DNA of 64,000 bases from Casuarius casuarius (lineage: Eukaryota; Chordata; Aves; Casuariiformes; Casuariidae): the NCBI GenBank assembly GCA_003342895.1, contig PTFA01000411.1, positions 434,001 to 498,000 of the forward strand, in the 5' to 3' direction. The position numbers and the translations under genes are program-made. This document shows positions 13,115 through 26,200 of this stretch, piece after piece; the first letter of the stretch is position 1, and every line of letters starts with the position of its first letter. Under the pieces are notes generated by a model. It saw nothing but the letters and a program-made list of their open reading frames with translations, had not been told where the DNA came from and did no database searches.

Positions 13115-16100
13115 CAAATTAGGTTAGAAAAATGCACGCTGGAGCAGACCTTAAAAAGGCATGCATTACATGTTGGAGGTCAGGGAAGTTACCTGTGGAA
13201 ACTGAAGGAAATAAAATTAACCCCTTAAGACTAAGCCTGTACAGTCCAACCTGAGATGAGAAACATCAGTTTACATGGTTCTGTCAGTAGCCTCTGGGTA
13301 TGCCAGGCAGGGAAACAAAAGCAACATTTCTATAAACAATTATAAATTGTATTTTTGGCCACATCAGTCTATTCTCTTGGAACCTGGCAGTTACTCAAGT
13401 AAATTGGTATTTTTTTTCCACAGAAGAAAGACTGATTGGATTCTTTAAATACAGTACAGCACATTCCAGCTGTCCCTTTTTAGCAAAGACTACCTCATTT
13501 TTTTTCCTAACTAGCAGTAAAATATACCCCTTTCTCTTCCTTTTTGCCTCCAAAATTGTTTTACCTTAATATATTTTGGGGGAAGAGGGAGAATGGCTGT
13601 TCCATCCTACATCCTATGAGATTTCTATGTTTAATAGCATTCAGATCTGACATACATTTTATCAATAGGAATATAGAGCTGCTGTGCCAGTCTCCTCCTT
13701 TCCCCCTGCCCTCAATTTTCATGCTTACTGAAATGAGTTCAGTGGCCATCTGTAATTCCACTTCTAGCAAGCTGAATGTCAGAATTCCTGTTTTTTTTCC
13801 AACATTAGACAGCCCAAGGGAAACTGCCATTACCTTATTCAAATGTCAAGGGATTCGACATTTTGTACCATCAATACATCACCTTTCAGCATGGGAAACT
13901 CCTAAAATCCTCATGCCTCTAAATCACAGAGAGCATAAAAGTGGCTTATAATATTTTCCCTCTCCCAGAGGAATTACATGCTTATGCACAAGCTGAAGGA
14001 AGGACTGAGAGGGCGAAACTGTCTTCAACTCTATCCACACTAGAAAAAAGGCATATGCTTTGAAATATGATATCCACCAAATTGTAAAAGCAACACAGAG
14101 ATAGAGTAAAGGGGAGGTCTTTGTGTATTTTGCTGGTCAACATGAATGCAGCTTTCTTTACCTCCATATGCATGTGTTTTTGATTCATTCCAAACATCTT
14201 CTTTTCATCCAAAATATCATCAAGAAGCTATTGTCATAACTACTCCAAATATTGCACTTAAAACAAGAAAGGTTTTGCTTGAATAGACCCTACAGAGCAC
14301 AGTGATTTGAGCCCTCACTGGGATCCTATGAAGTCAAGGGGGCCATTTAGATGTTACATGTAAATGTTATGGCAAAGAAGGCAGAAAACACTCTCAATTT
14401 AAAGGCATCACCTCTATACAGATACTGGGAAAAACAAAGACCTGGCTTTATCCTACGGACTTTGTTCCACATAAGATCTGAATCACCTTCTAGCTATAGG
14501 CTACCTCACTGCTGATGGTAGCAGAAGACTAATGTGGCTATGTTTCTAACCCAGGCACCTGAATTGCCAGGCTCTTGAGCCAGTCAGTGACATGGTTCTC
14601 TGCACATCCCACATCAAGGGACATATCTCAAGGAGAGGTCATTTAAAGGTGATATCTGTCAGCAAAGTCTAACGGATTTCACAATAATTCACTAAGACTG
14701 CCCAGGGTGGAGAGGCCTGAAGATTTAGAAAACAAAAGGGAAGGACTGCTACTAATACTCCTGAAAATGCTAGTTATTAAGAAAATGGGTTTGCAATGGG
14801 CAACACTGGGCATTGTGGTGAATCCAAGGATTTTTCACTGCTTATAGAGAGGTGTGCTGCGTTCTGGACACATGCATAGAAAAGGAAGAACAGAAAATAA
14901 ATAAGGTGGCATGGTTTGTGCTCCAGGGCTGCCAACTTTTGTTGTTCTGCTGAGGCTTGTGATATTTACTGATTTCCTTGGGTCTGGAGACTATACAAAA
15001 ATGTCAGTTTTATTTTCATTTTTTAAGTATGTTTCCATTTTTTGTGCCTGGAAAAAAAAGCTTGAAGCTTGAAAAACATAAAAACAAATAAAAAAAAGGA
15101 AGTCAACAACACTTGAGGAGGTGAGAGCAAGAATTTTGTTTTCTCTGATTTAACAATCTCATGCATTTATCTCACGCATTTGGAGGGGACTATGAAGCCT
15201 AGATTTTGAATGTGTAGAACAGCACTACTGGACATAGGCACTGCTTCATATTTTCTTCCTTGCAATAAAAACTGAACATAGGGTTCAAAGGAAAGAAGTA
15301 GCTGGGCATCCTTCCTGAGCAGTGTTGGGATGAGAGAATGGAATTAAACAGCCCAAGATACATATACTCCAAACAAATCTGATGGGTTTGGGAAGGAACA
15401 CAATTCTCTCACTTTTATTCCTTTTCCTCCCCATGAGACTAGCCCTTTGTGTAGACAGTGACATATTTACAGTATTAATTCCATTAATCTCCAGGGCTTG
15501 CTCCCCAATGAATTCTGGAAGCAAGGCAAGAGACTGGTTGAACAAATGGCTGCCACAGCTGCAACCTCCATCACTTTGACCACAGCAGATGCTGCAAGAA
15601 GGAGTTCCTGCCGGGATTTCTGTCGGGGTACTACAGCCAATGGCAGAGCCCAGCTGGTTCACTGCCTGCATGTAGCAGATAGATACATTTTGAGCAGCTT
15701 GTTGGTTGTTGTCACTCAAAGTGTCTCTATGGACGCATGAAAACTTGGAATTACTGGGCTTTCTGGTGGCTCCAAAGCTAAAGAGCACCTTTGTCAGTGA
15801 TACTTCCTCACTACCATGAGAGAATACTTAGGGGAGAAAGTTGCAAAAGACCCACTTCAGTCTAACCAAAAAGGTCTCTGATCCTCACACAGTTAACTAT
15901 CCCTACTCAGCCCTCCAGCTACCACTTAATTCAGTTGAGAGTGATTTGCTAAAAAGGAGAACAAGGAAACATGGTAATGGCTATGAAAAATAGTGTTTGT
16001 TGGGTCAAAATTTAATGGCCCCAGACTGGGTTGGAAACACTAGCTTTTTTAGAGAAAGAGGACAGAGGTCTGACTTTGGAATGGGTGAGATTTTCTGGAT

Positions 16101-16315
16101 GGAGCACTTCTTTCAACAAATAAAGTATATTTCACTACATTTTTAAAGAAATCCCACCCAAGGGGTTATACTGAGCTTTTCCCTGCAGAGCAGAGGAGCT
16201 AAGAGAGATTTAGTGAGGCACAAGTGCTATGCAAGGTTTAGAAGGTAGAAGAACCAGGACCAATGTTGGGGTTAGCACATAAGACACCAGAATAATTCCA
16301 TTTTTTTTTATATGC

Positions 16316-16372
16316 TTCCTTGTGTGACCATGGACAACTCAATTAATCAGTCTGGACCTCATTTTTCCCATA
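16316..16372 (+). repeat. MIR-like SINE core (remnant)
   Basis: The order TGTGTGACCATGGACAACTC, then a TCTGGACCTCA-TTTTCCCATAT block, matches the usual MIR core wording (TGTGTGACCTTGGGCAAGTC, then CTGAGCCTCAGTTTCCCCAT). Only about 60 bases are recognisable. It is preceded by a poly-T stretch. Confidence 0.5.
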
Positions 16373-16798
16373 TCCCCCCCAAAAATCCTTTTTTCTCTCT
16401 TTTAAATCCTTTCCTGATATTCTTTGGCACAGGTATCTTTCTTCTTCTATACCAGAAAACTGGGACCACAGTGTGGTTGTACTAAATATCACTATTGCCA
16501 TCAAAGGAGTATAAAGACAAGGCAAAAGTTTGCAGATACACAGATGATTAGAATTTTTTTGACAGCATGTTGTCTCTCACAAACAACTTGCTGCTGACTT
16601 ATCCTAGTCTTTCCTATCCTCATATGCCGAAGACATACAGAGTCTTGTTTGCAAATTTCTACTTTCACTGCTCTGACAAAAACATTGGAAAATGCACTAG
16701 TGGGTTATGAACTAGTCAGTTTGAAGAAAATGTGCTGGCTAGCTCTTTTTGTCATAGCATCCCTGATAGGCATGTTATACATATCCAGCCAAAAAAGG

Positions 16799-16819
16799 AA
16801 AATAAATAAATAAATAAAT
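16799..16819. repeat. (AATA)n microsatellite
   Basis: About five tandem AATA units. A short simple repeat without visible functional context. Confidence 0.9.
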
Positions 16820-18499
16820 GCTTCAGCCCATTAAAACAAAGTGATAGCTCTTGCCATGATATAATGAGCCCCTGGAAATGTTTCAGTTTGTTTTATTTTG
16901 TTTTGGTTTATATTTCATTGCTGTATGTGAAATATATGGCCAACAACATAAAGGATAAATAGTTAAAAGGTAACGTTAGGGCATAGATCACTTCAAAGTT
17001 TTAGGTAACTGAAAAATGTTTGAAAAACACTTTGCGTACAGAAAAGTGCTCATTCCCCAGGGATTAAGAAGACCATGTGACTGTCCAGAAAGGACCATGC
17101 TTGAACCCAGGGTGGAGGGTTAGGGGTGAAGCTGTCCATTCAGCTAAGATTTCAGCCTGCAGAAAGTAAGCAGGAAGATTTCTGAGAAGACCACGTCAGA
17201 AAATATGACATTTCCTGACACTGCTCTGCGAAAATTACTGAAGGTGCAACGATCATACAGGCAAGGCTGCCAACCCTTCTCTGAAGTACAAGCATCTCAT
17301 CTTTAGAGCAGGCTCGGTCAGGGCTCGCATACTGATCGTTGTGTCCCGAGATTTTACCTTACCTGCACTAAAGCGGACAGCAGTAACCTACTTCTGATTG
17401 CAGTGAGATAGGGTATTCGCTGTGTAGTTGTTCGGTGTCATAGCTCAAGAGTGAGCTTAGGACTATGTCAACACAACTGTGTAGACAGGTCCACAGTGCC
17501 ATCAAATGCCAAGGTCACAGAAAATTAAGGCGATTAGCACTTCAGTAGACAGCACACCAACTCACCCACAGTGTATTGCAGCAAATGCTTCTTGTGTCTT
17601 TCTATTGAATTCATAAATACCTAAGTAGGCTTGTGTGATCACTTGTCATATATGCATTGCTCTTCACATGTGCAGACACTCATGCGGTGCTTCTCAAACT
17701 TCCTGGGCCAATGGAGTTTCAAAACTCGTACAGGTGATCATATGCCACTATATTCAGCTTTCAGCTGAAGGTCTTATGGCAAATACTGCTTAAAATGGTT
17801 GTCAAAGCTGTCAGTGGGTCGTTTCCCTTGGGTTACCACATTGCAGTTTTGGGACTACTAAGTCAGCAGGCAACTCCACAGCACCACTATAAGCTGTGGA
17901 TTCTGATACTGAGACTGCAGGTCAAAGCAGCAATGTGAAAGTAATGCCTCCATGCCCCTCCATCTACAATTCATGAGCGAGATTTCAAAACCACTAAGCG
18001 TTACCCCAACTTTGCTCCCCTTGATATCAGTAAAACATGATTAGATGTACCTTCTCACTGATGATAAGCCCTTCACCATAATGATATATGGTGAATGAAG
18101 AGATTAGCTAAACGTCCAGCCATTGTGGTGACAAAGATGATAAATGTATCATTTCAAAATTAAACATCTACCAGACAGGACAGCAAAACAGGAGGAACTA
18201 GAACTACTGATCAGAGCAAGAAAGTGAGGAATGAACAGCCCTATGCTGACTGGCGTGCAGCTCACACAGCCTCTGTGCATCACTACACAAGTCTGTCCAC
18301 ACCTCTTTGTTGTAGCTCTCCCTTTTCCCATCACTTCGGGCCCCTGCTCCTGAATCCCTTCATCAGCTTAATATTAAGTATAGGAGCAATTTCACTGAGG
18401 GCAGAGACTATTTGGTCACTTTACTCAGCATACGTGTGGCTGCGCAGCTTTGTTCATCAGAGTGATGGAAGGCTTCAATCAAGCCTGTGGGTAGAGTGC

Positions 18500-18575
18500 T
18501 CTGAAGCCCTGTGCAATATAAGAGGTCAGACTGGAGCATCCAAAGGGCTCATCCAGCCTTAAAACCTATGAATAT
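18500..18575 (+). repeat. CR1-type LINE 3' end (remnant)
   Basis: The blocks CTGTGCAATATAAGAGGTCAG, a diverged ACTGGAGCATCC and CCAGCCTTAAAACCTATGAAT are in the order of a CR1 3' terminus. The trailing CTATGAAT corresponds to the terminal octamer-type repeat. The copy is strongly truncated and old. Confidence 0.5.
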
Positions 18576-18879
18576 TCAGGCAGAATCTGATAAATGGATG
18601 CAAGTTGGGTTTTTTTATATATTCAGATCAAAAAGCATAGGAAACCATCTAAGGACATGAGTAAACAAGGCTTCAAAGACACGAATATGCAAAATATTTT
18701 TACAAGTAATAAATGACCACACCAATTACAGCCATCTAGTGGGCATATGTATTAAGTAATGAGTTGTCAACATAGTGATGTGCCTTGTATTATTCGAAAG
18801 CCCCTCTCCTTCAGGACTGATCTACATTTCTAATTAAACCAGCCACCACAGGAAACTGGGAACGTGATGATACGTAGAA

Positions 18880-19360
18880 CAAGGGCTGAGCCACAAAATT
18901 CAGATTCTTTTGCCAGTCTCTCTTAAGTTGGAAGGTGTTTGCATCAAGGGCTTTGGCATGTCTCTGCTAATAATGTAAACATGGACTGTAATTGCAATAA
19001 TCTCTCAACGTTGTAAGTGCAGGAACAAGAGAAAAAGCTCTGCTTCTTCATGAATACTTTGCCTTGAATTTCATCAGCAGGGGATGCATGCATTATTCAA
19101 TCATACACCTACCACTATTATGAAGTTGCTCTTAATTATACTACAAGTGGAACCTCTCAGGTAATCAGAATTCAGGGCTAATGCATAGCTATTCCCCCAT
19201 CAATTTAGAATAGACACAATTAATCCAATTTAGAATTTCAAGTTTTTAGTGATTATTAAATGCAACAAGTGCTCATTTTTTTTGCTTGGGGGGTGGACAT
19301 TTTTTAAGTATGTCTCTTTTTCTCTAGGTCAGTAATGTATAAAGTAACAATTGCCATGAA
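18880..19360. other. Candidate conserved non-coding element
   Basis: A unique stretch rich in TAAT cores (for example CAATTAATCC near 19,215 and ATTATTAAATG near 19,255), with AATGTAAACATGG near 18,975 resembling a forkhead site. It lacks repeat signatures and CpGs and has no open frame. This texture is usual for developmental enhancers, but conservation has not been tested. Confidence 0.22.
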
Positions 19361-22079
19361 AGCAATGAGAATATTAACATTTAGGAACCATGACAGAGCA
19401 TGAACATCAGTGTGCTGGGACTAAGGACTATGGGAATTCACTTATCAGTTCTCCCACTAACCAGCTCTGCAGTCCCTTTCACTTACTTTGTGCCTCTTCT
19501 CCTGCTTCTGCCTAAGGAATTTAGATCGCAACATTGATAATAAACTGACATGAATGACCCAGTCATAGATCCTCTGTTGCAAACCAGCATCTTTGGCACT
19601 TCTTTTGTTTCCTAAAGTCCTACTGAACATGAAAGATCAAGTGACATGCTTATGAAATTCCTTGAAAGGAGAAACCATATGCCATTCTCAAATTACAAAC
19701 TGATGCTTGTAGCATATGGTAATATAGTTCCCAGAAAAAGAAAAAGACACTAGGGTATGTATAAAATTGGAAAAATTCATTCCATGACTAGGAAAGCCAT
19801 TAAAGCTCTGGAAGCAAGGACTACTCAGAAAAAGTTACCTCTTTTCCTTCCTAAGCTACAAATATATCTGATCTATATAATTCTAACATTAAGTTTCAGT
19901 AGCATCTCTGGATTTACTGCTGTGCAGTTACATATTATACTTTGCATTAATACGACATACTAATTCAAAGAATTTTCAGGTCTTTAGAAACACAGATTAA
20001 ATCTACAAACACTGTATAGTTGTGTTCACTGTATATTTATTGGGGGTGCATCTATCAGTTCCTTGATGTCCTTGACTCTGCCCCTTAATCTAAAAGCAAC
20101 CTTCTTACAAACTCTAAAAAAAGAAACAAGCCCCATCTGTACCCCACAAATCCAACAACTTTTCTCTCAGTCAAGCAGAAGGAATAGGTGGGGAGAAAGT
20201 GAAGAGAGAAGTCACAATTGTTCTGAGGAATCTCAGCTTTCTATATTTTTAGAAGATTCTAGCTGTCATAACTGTGAAGAAAACCCAAGCTGAGCATAAC
20301 CAAAGCAGCAGTGTGGGCTTGGAATAGCAGAAGAGCCTGAAACAATTGCTTAAAGAAATATAAACTGCTTCACTCCTCACAGCAAAGATGCTAACTCAGA
20401 TGCTTAAATGCTAACATTGTTAACTGTTTCACAGCTCTTCAAAGCATAGCAGAAAGCATATGAAGCTCTCCACAGTTTACACTGAGTGCCTTTCCCTTTT
20501 GGGTAGTCCTTCAACAATGCGCAGAAGACCTTGCAAAGGAGCAGGCTGTTTGTTTTCTAGTGCATATGCTGGCTGATAAACCAGACTCACCTACACCCTG
20601 ATGTTTTGCCATGGGATGGTGGTAAGTTGAGCGGAAATACCTGAGCCGTTTCCAGAACCAGAAGCAGCTCAGATACATTGGCACAGCAGTTCATCCAGAA
20701 GAGCTCATCTGCAGCAAAGCAATGCTAACCATCTGGGCCCAAAGCTGCACTTTGGTAGCTGTACTGCCTCCAGCACCCAAGGTAGGACCACTATGGACAG
20801 GGCTGGTTTGCTGTGCAGTTGTGTCATCAGTGATCTCCGCATGGCCCATGGTAGGTCAATATACCCTGCAGGTCTTGACAAAGCCAGTCTGCTTTCTGTT
20901 ACATGTGGAGAGGATCCACCAGATGGCACAAAGATATAGTAGCTTCCAGAGTCATTTCATTGACAAAGAAGGAATGTCCTCCACTCAAATTCTTAAACGA
21001 CTTTGTATTTTATAAAAATACATTCATTTATTCCTTCACCTGTGAGGCGCTCTCTTAAATATCCCCAACCCCAGCACTGTCAAAGGTATAGGCCTTCCTG
21101 ACACAGTGAAAGCAAGGGCAAATGGGGCTGCATCTCTTCTTGGAAAGGAGCAAGAGAAATGGTATTCTGTTTCTCTGCATTAGCTATTATTATGATGTGA
21201 TATTACACTGGCAAGAGCTTAAAGAAAAGTTAACTTACAACACATAGAGAAAGCAGCAGCTGAAAGATTAATACTTGTGATGGGTTGCCTAAAGGCAGGA
21301 TAGAGCTGAGCTAGTACTGGTGGAACCAAAATGTATATAAATACTGCAGAGATACTGTGTTTCTAATTTTAAAAAGTTAAAACTTGAAGGAAAATGCAAT
21401 TTTTTATCACTCTGACTATTTTTGCAGCTCAGTTTGGTACTCTATCAGTGGATCTTTAAATCAAGTTTGTTTCCCTTGATAGTCATTTAAATATTTCCTT
21501 CCTCTTAAAAAAAAGTGTTAAGATTTTTTAATTACACTTTCTTACAACATCATTAGATGCATAACAAAAAATATGTCATGTGGCCCAGGGGAGCCCCAGG
21601 CCAAGTGCTATGCAGTGTGGGCTCTCTAGAGGGTGCTAGCCCTGAGTAGTGTATACATGAACCACTCTATAACCTGTGCTTATGAGCCAGGGTTTGTTCT
21701 CTGGAGTAATGCTTAAAAATTTCTAACGCAGTCTTTGTATATATAAGCACAGAAGAAGGAAGAAGATGATATTTTTTTTCTTCCTACACACTGCATCAGC
21801 AAGGCAACCCCTAGCATCCTGGGTCCTGGTCTGGCAATCACATGTCAAACTTACGCTGCAAATTAGAAAGGGCCACAAACAATTATTTGAGGGACAGAGA
21901 AAATATCTAATCATAAAGGAATGATAGAGTTCAATATGCTACTCAGAAAGAAGAACTGAGAGGTGACTTAAAAGCAGTGCTGCTCCACAAGGATACCCAA
22001 GACAAGCTATGAAAAGGCTCTTTACCCTATCAGAAACAGGCAAAATATGAACCCATGGAAGCTAAGAAAAACACAAATT

Positions 22080-22345
22080 GGAAATACAATAACACACACA
22101 TTTTTAATACACTGAGAATTCTTAACACTTTGAACAAGCTGCCAAGGGAAGTGGTGAATTCCCCATCATTCAGTGCCGTCAGAGCCAGACTCTCTGCCTT
22201 TCTGGAAGCTATGCCCTAGGCAAATACAAGTTTCTGGGCCTAGTGCAGGGGTAACCGAAAGAAATGCAATAGCCTGTTATACACAGGAAGTTAGATTAGA
22301 TGTTTTAATGGTCCCATCTTGCCTAAAGCTCTCTGCATTCAGCTA
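22080..22345 (+). repeat. CR1-type LINE 3' region (old copy)
   Basis: Recognisable blocks in order are a CAAGCTGCCAAGGGAAGTGG block, GAATTCCCCATCATT, CTTTCTGGAAGCTATGCC, GTGCAGGGGTAAC, CCTGTTATACACAGGA, AGTTAGATTAGATG and TAATGGTCCCATCTTGCCT. This is the 3' coding end plus 3' UTR of a CR1-family LINE. It is more complete than the other old fragments but contains substitutions throughout and no open frame. Confidence 0.75.
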
Positions 22346-22849
22346 CTCATAACTAAGGCCTTATTAAGAGCCAGCATTGTGTTGAAATGTATCCTGTTCT
22401 TTTACCTTTTTTTACCTTCTTTTTACTTTTGCGTATCTGCATGTGGGTATGTGGTCTATAGGAATTTGTCTTCCATATTCATTTGGGTCACATAAGTCAC
22501 ATAGTCTTTTCAGTGTAACATAGAGAGGCATAAAATGTGCAGTACCTTTTGCCAGCTCTGCAGGCCCTGGGATTTTTCTGGGGCACGCATTCAGCTAGAC
22601 ACAATATTAACAGAGTTGCTAAATTTGCTGCAGAAGCACAAGGTTTCCTCATGGCAGAGATCACTCCATGCATCAGATGCAATAAATTTTAAGCCCATCT
22701 GGTGCCAGGAGTCCAAAGGAAAGGGATGAGTTTGGGTGACTCCCTAACTTTAGACTCTGATGCTGCACCTCAGGGAAGTTTCCCAAAGCAAGGAGCTCTA
22801 AGATGGCAAATCTGATTTTAGGGCACATCCTGTAGAGTCAGCACAGTTC

Positions 22850-23254
22850 ACAGAATCACAGAATGGCTGAGGTTGGAAGGGACATCTGGAGATCTTCTAG
22901 TCCAACCGCCTGGCTCAAGCAGGGTCACCTAGAGCACATGTTGCCCAGTACTGTGTCTAGATAGCTTTTGAATATTTCTGAGGAAGAAGACTCCACAGCC
23001 TCTCTGGGCAACCTGTTCCAGTGCTCAGTCACCCTCCCAGTAAAGAAGTTTCTCCTCAATTTCAGATGGAACTTGCTGTGTTTCAGTTTGTGCCTGTTGC
23101 CTCTCGTCCTATCACCGGGCACCACTGAAAATAGTCTGGCCCCATCCTCTTTACACCCTCCCTTCAGCTACTTATACACATTGATAAGATCCCCCCCCCC
23201 CAGTCTTCTCTTCTCCAGGCTGAACAGTCCCAGCTCTCTCAGCCTTTCCTCATG
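22850..23254 (-). mobile_element. CR1 LINE, 5'-truncated 3' fragment
   Basis: On the minus strand this is the 3' end of a CR1 retrotransposon. The plus-strand left edge shows tandem CACAGAAT octamers, the complement of the CR1 terminal ATTCTGTG repeats. It is followed by a GGTTGGAAGGGACATCTGGA block and the standard wording through AGAGACTCCACA-type, GGCA-CCTGTTCCAGTGCTC, TTGATAAGATC and CAGCTCTCTCAGCCTTTCCTCAT. The 66-codon minus-strand frame 22,925-23,125 still reads as the reverse-transcriptase C-terminus, with [16 protein letters not shown] as the hallmark. A C11 run near 23,191 sits where the consensus has a shorter C stretch. The copy is truncated at its 5' end and dead. It is the strongest indication of a bird-like genome. 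Confidence 0.93.
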
Positions 23255-26200
23255 GTTGCAACCATCTGGTCAATATGTAGCCAGTCCTCCGGGTCAAAAC
23301 TTTTCTCAAAAGGCTGAAATGGTGAAAACAGCCTGTCAGGATTCATGCTGGTTTAGGTATCTTTAGTCCGTACAGCTCTATCTTTGGACTTCTTTCAACT
23401 GTACTCAGTCTCTTAGCAGGCCCTTCTGACCTACTGTCTTGTTCTCTTCAGGTTTCTTGTTCTTCTCGAGCCCTGATACGTAGGTGTCGTCATTTTCACA
23501 ACCATACTCAAGTCCATGTCTTTTCACATTCATTTGGAAAAATTTGGTCTTTCTTTGCGTGCTGTCAGAACTGCTTTGATCCAAGCTACCTAACAGCTCA
23601 ACAGACATTTTTTATTGTGTGCTGCTGAACCAGTATACATTTTACCTGCTCAGTACCACAGCTTGGCCAAATGACCTTGTGGCTCTGCCAGTCAGACAGA
23701 TAGGCACAGTTTAGGGACAAACTTGGCCCACAGCCATGAACCGAAGCAAGGTTTGGCACAAAAGCAAATTTGGCATGACAGATTTGCAATCTGGTCTTCG
23801 GAGATATTTTTAGGGGATCCATAGTTAAAGCTAGATTCAATGGTTTTTGCCTCAGCTGAAGGATATAGCTGCAACAGCAGGACCCCAAACCTGACAGAAG
23901 GAGGCTGTCAGGAAGGGGAGGTAACTTAGAAGAAGTACTCTAAATACTTCATCTGTTGTCCATATTATTATAGTGGCATGTGCATTCTCAAAGAAAAGCT
24001 AAGGATAAACTGGGAAACAATTTTAAAGAGACTGTAGCAATTGCAGGAAATAGGGCTGGAGAGGATCTCTGTTTTGCTATTTGCAAACAGTTTCACCCAC
24101 AGCTTGTGAGAAAGCAGAGAACAGTGGCCATTTTCAAGACCTTTTCAAGAACAGAAGATAATTCAGCACATCCTCTCCAGGACTTTAATCCTTGTTACTC
24201 TTTATGGACACGGCATTAGGAGGTGTGTCAGACTCTGATCTTGAATATTAGGCAACCCAAAACCAAAAATTCAATCATTGCATACAAGTTTTGAGAAAGA
24301 ATCTGTGTGATACATTTTTGGACTTTGATTTTAAGTTCCTATGTGCATTTTAAATGGGTTATGGATCTACATACCTGCTTAATCTAGTCCACCCTCCCCT
24401 TGCTTGATTCTCAGAACATCATAAAAATCCAAAATCAAGTATAAATGGCTGGAGAAAGGATACCTTTTACAGTGTATAAGGATGTGGTTTCACAATACAA
24501 GGTGTTCCACAGCCAAAAACACCCCAGTTTCCTGAAACAGTTCACAGGCAATCCCGCAAACAGTTCTGTCAGCACACCCAGGGCAGGAGGAGAGCAGCAC
24601 ACCACAGCCTGGGGATGCAAAAAATACAGTGTGCAAGGGGGAGGAATATTTTAGGCTGAATTCTTTGTAATGTGAAACTCTCATGCGATTTGCAAGGTAT
24701 GGCAAAAGTTTGGGCAATAGTGTAATATAACTAAGAAATAAATTTGGAGAAATACTGTGAGAACAGAGAAAAGGATTCAGCTTGCTATAATTGTATTTTC
24801 TAATCCAGCTACGAGAAAATATTTGAGAGCAGGGAAGCAAAGTCCTGCAAATTCTGAATCATCACAGTATTTGATTTATTTGTATTTGGTTTAAATTTTA
24901 ATGCTGTATTCCCATTTGAAAGCAAGCAGGGGATGTTAGGAGAAAGACAGGTATCAGAAGGGAGGAAAAAATCTACCTTTAACAAGGAAAAGAAGAGAAT
25001 GTAGCACCAGGTCTCCTCAACCAAGCCAGACCAATAGTGAGGACAATTTAATCCTGTTGCAACTTCCTATTGAGACACTGAAACAGCAAAGGAAGAGCTT
25101 GGTTTTAAGCATAATCTAGAACTGTCTTCCACGGTTTTCTTCTTATTCTTCCCAATTTCATAATTAAGCAATTAATCCTGTTAACACTTTGCTTGTTGCC
25201 TTAATTTCAAGCATGTCTAGCTCTTAAAAAAATACTTCAGCACATCTGACAGGCAGAAAACACATGCTTTTCCAAAAATAAACAACTTCCACCAAAAGCA
25301 ATGGCATAGACAAAACCTACTGGAGTAGCTGCAACCCGAAATACAAATGGGAACCCCAGGACCTGGGATATGTTTCCCACCCTGCTGCAACAGTCAGGAA
25401 TACATCAAGTTCCAGGTAAGAGGGAGAAGTCCCTCTTGGCTGGCATTGCTCAGTTCACCACTGGCAAAAGGCAGGCAGGGAAGAGGCAAACCATGGCAGT
25501 AGGCAGAACTGGTACTAAAAAAACTGTCACAAAAACTGAAACACATTCTTTTTTCCAATTTGCAGCATGCATTCTATGAGCAAGGATGATTATATTTTTC
25601 TCAAATCTGTTGATTAGTTTTGAGTTATAATTATTTTTAAATTGCTGTTTAAAGACCTTTATACTTTCAGAGGATCATGATTTTTCAGGATAATTAGCTA
25701 CTGATTTCCAAAAACTGAGAATCTATTTACTGGTAAACTCTAGTGGCATCAAAGGGAAAAGCTATTCCTTCCAGTCTATATTCATTTTAATATGTAGACA
25801 ATCTTCATTAGAACTTGTTTCTGGTGTCTGGAACGGTATTTGTTGACAATGGATGTCCCAAAATCTGAACTTAATTTTCACAGAATTTATTTTGTGTAGG
25901 AAATTTTGTCATATATGAACTCTACTGCAATCATGATTGCATACAAACAACATAACACAACACAGACAAACACAACTATTTTCACCAGCAGTGACCCTGT
26001 CATAAAAAGAGTATCTTTCCGAGTCAGATGCTTAACCAGGCTTTGGACCACTTACACAAAGCAGCTGGAGCAAATCAATGAATACGACCTACTCCAAGGA
26101 GCAGTGAAATAACCTACCAATTCATGACCCCTCAGATAAGCATGTCACTGGTCCCTGTCCAAGTCAATCTGCTAAACTACTGTTAAAGCTTCCATAGTTG

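Larger units (their letters stand above)
13115..22849. other. Non-coding flank, middle part
   Basis: No supported gene. The segment holds a MIR-like remnant near 16.3 kb, an (AATA)n tract at 16,799-16,819, CR1-type 3' ends near 18.5 and 22.1-22.35 kb and an AT-rich unique block near 18.9-19.4 kb. The longest gap-free frame of the window lies here on the minus strand (15,285-15,788, 167 codons). It has no domain I recognise and no splice or promoter context, so I do not call it a gene. Confidence 0.65.
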
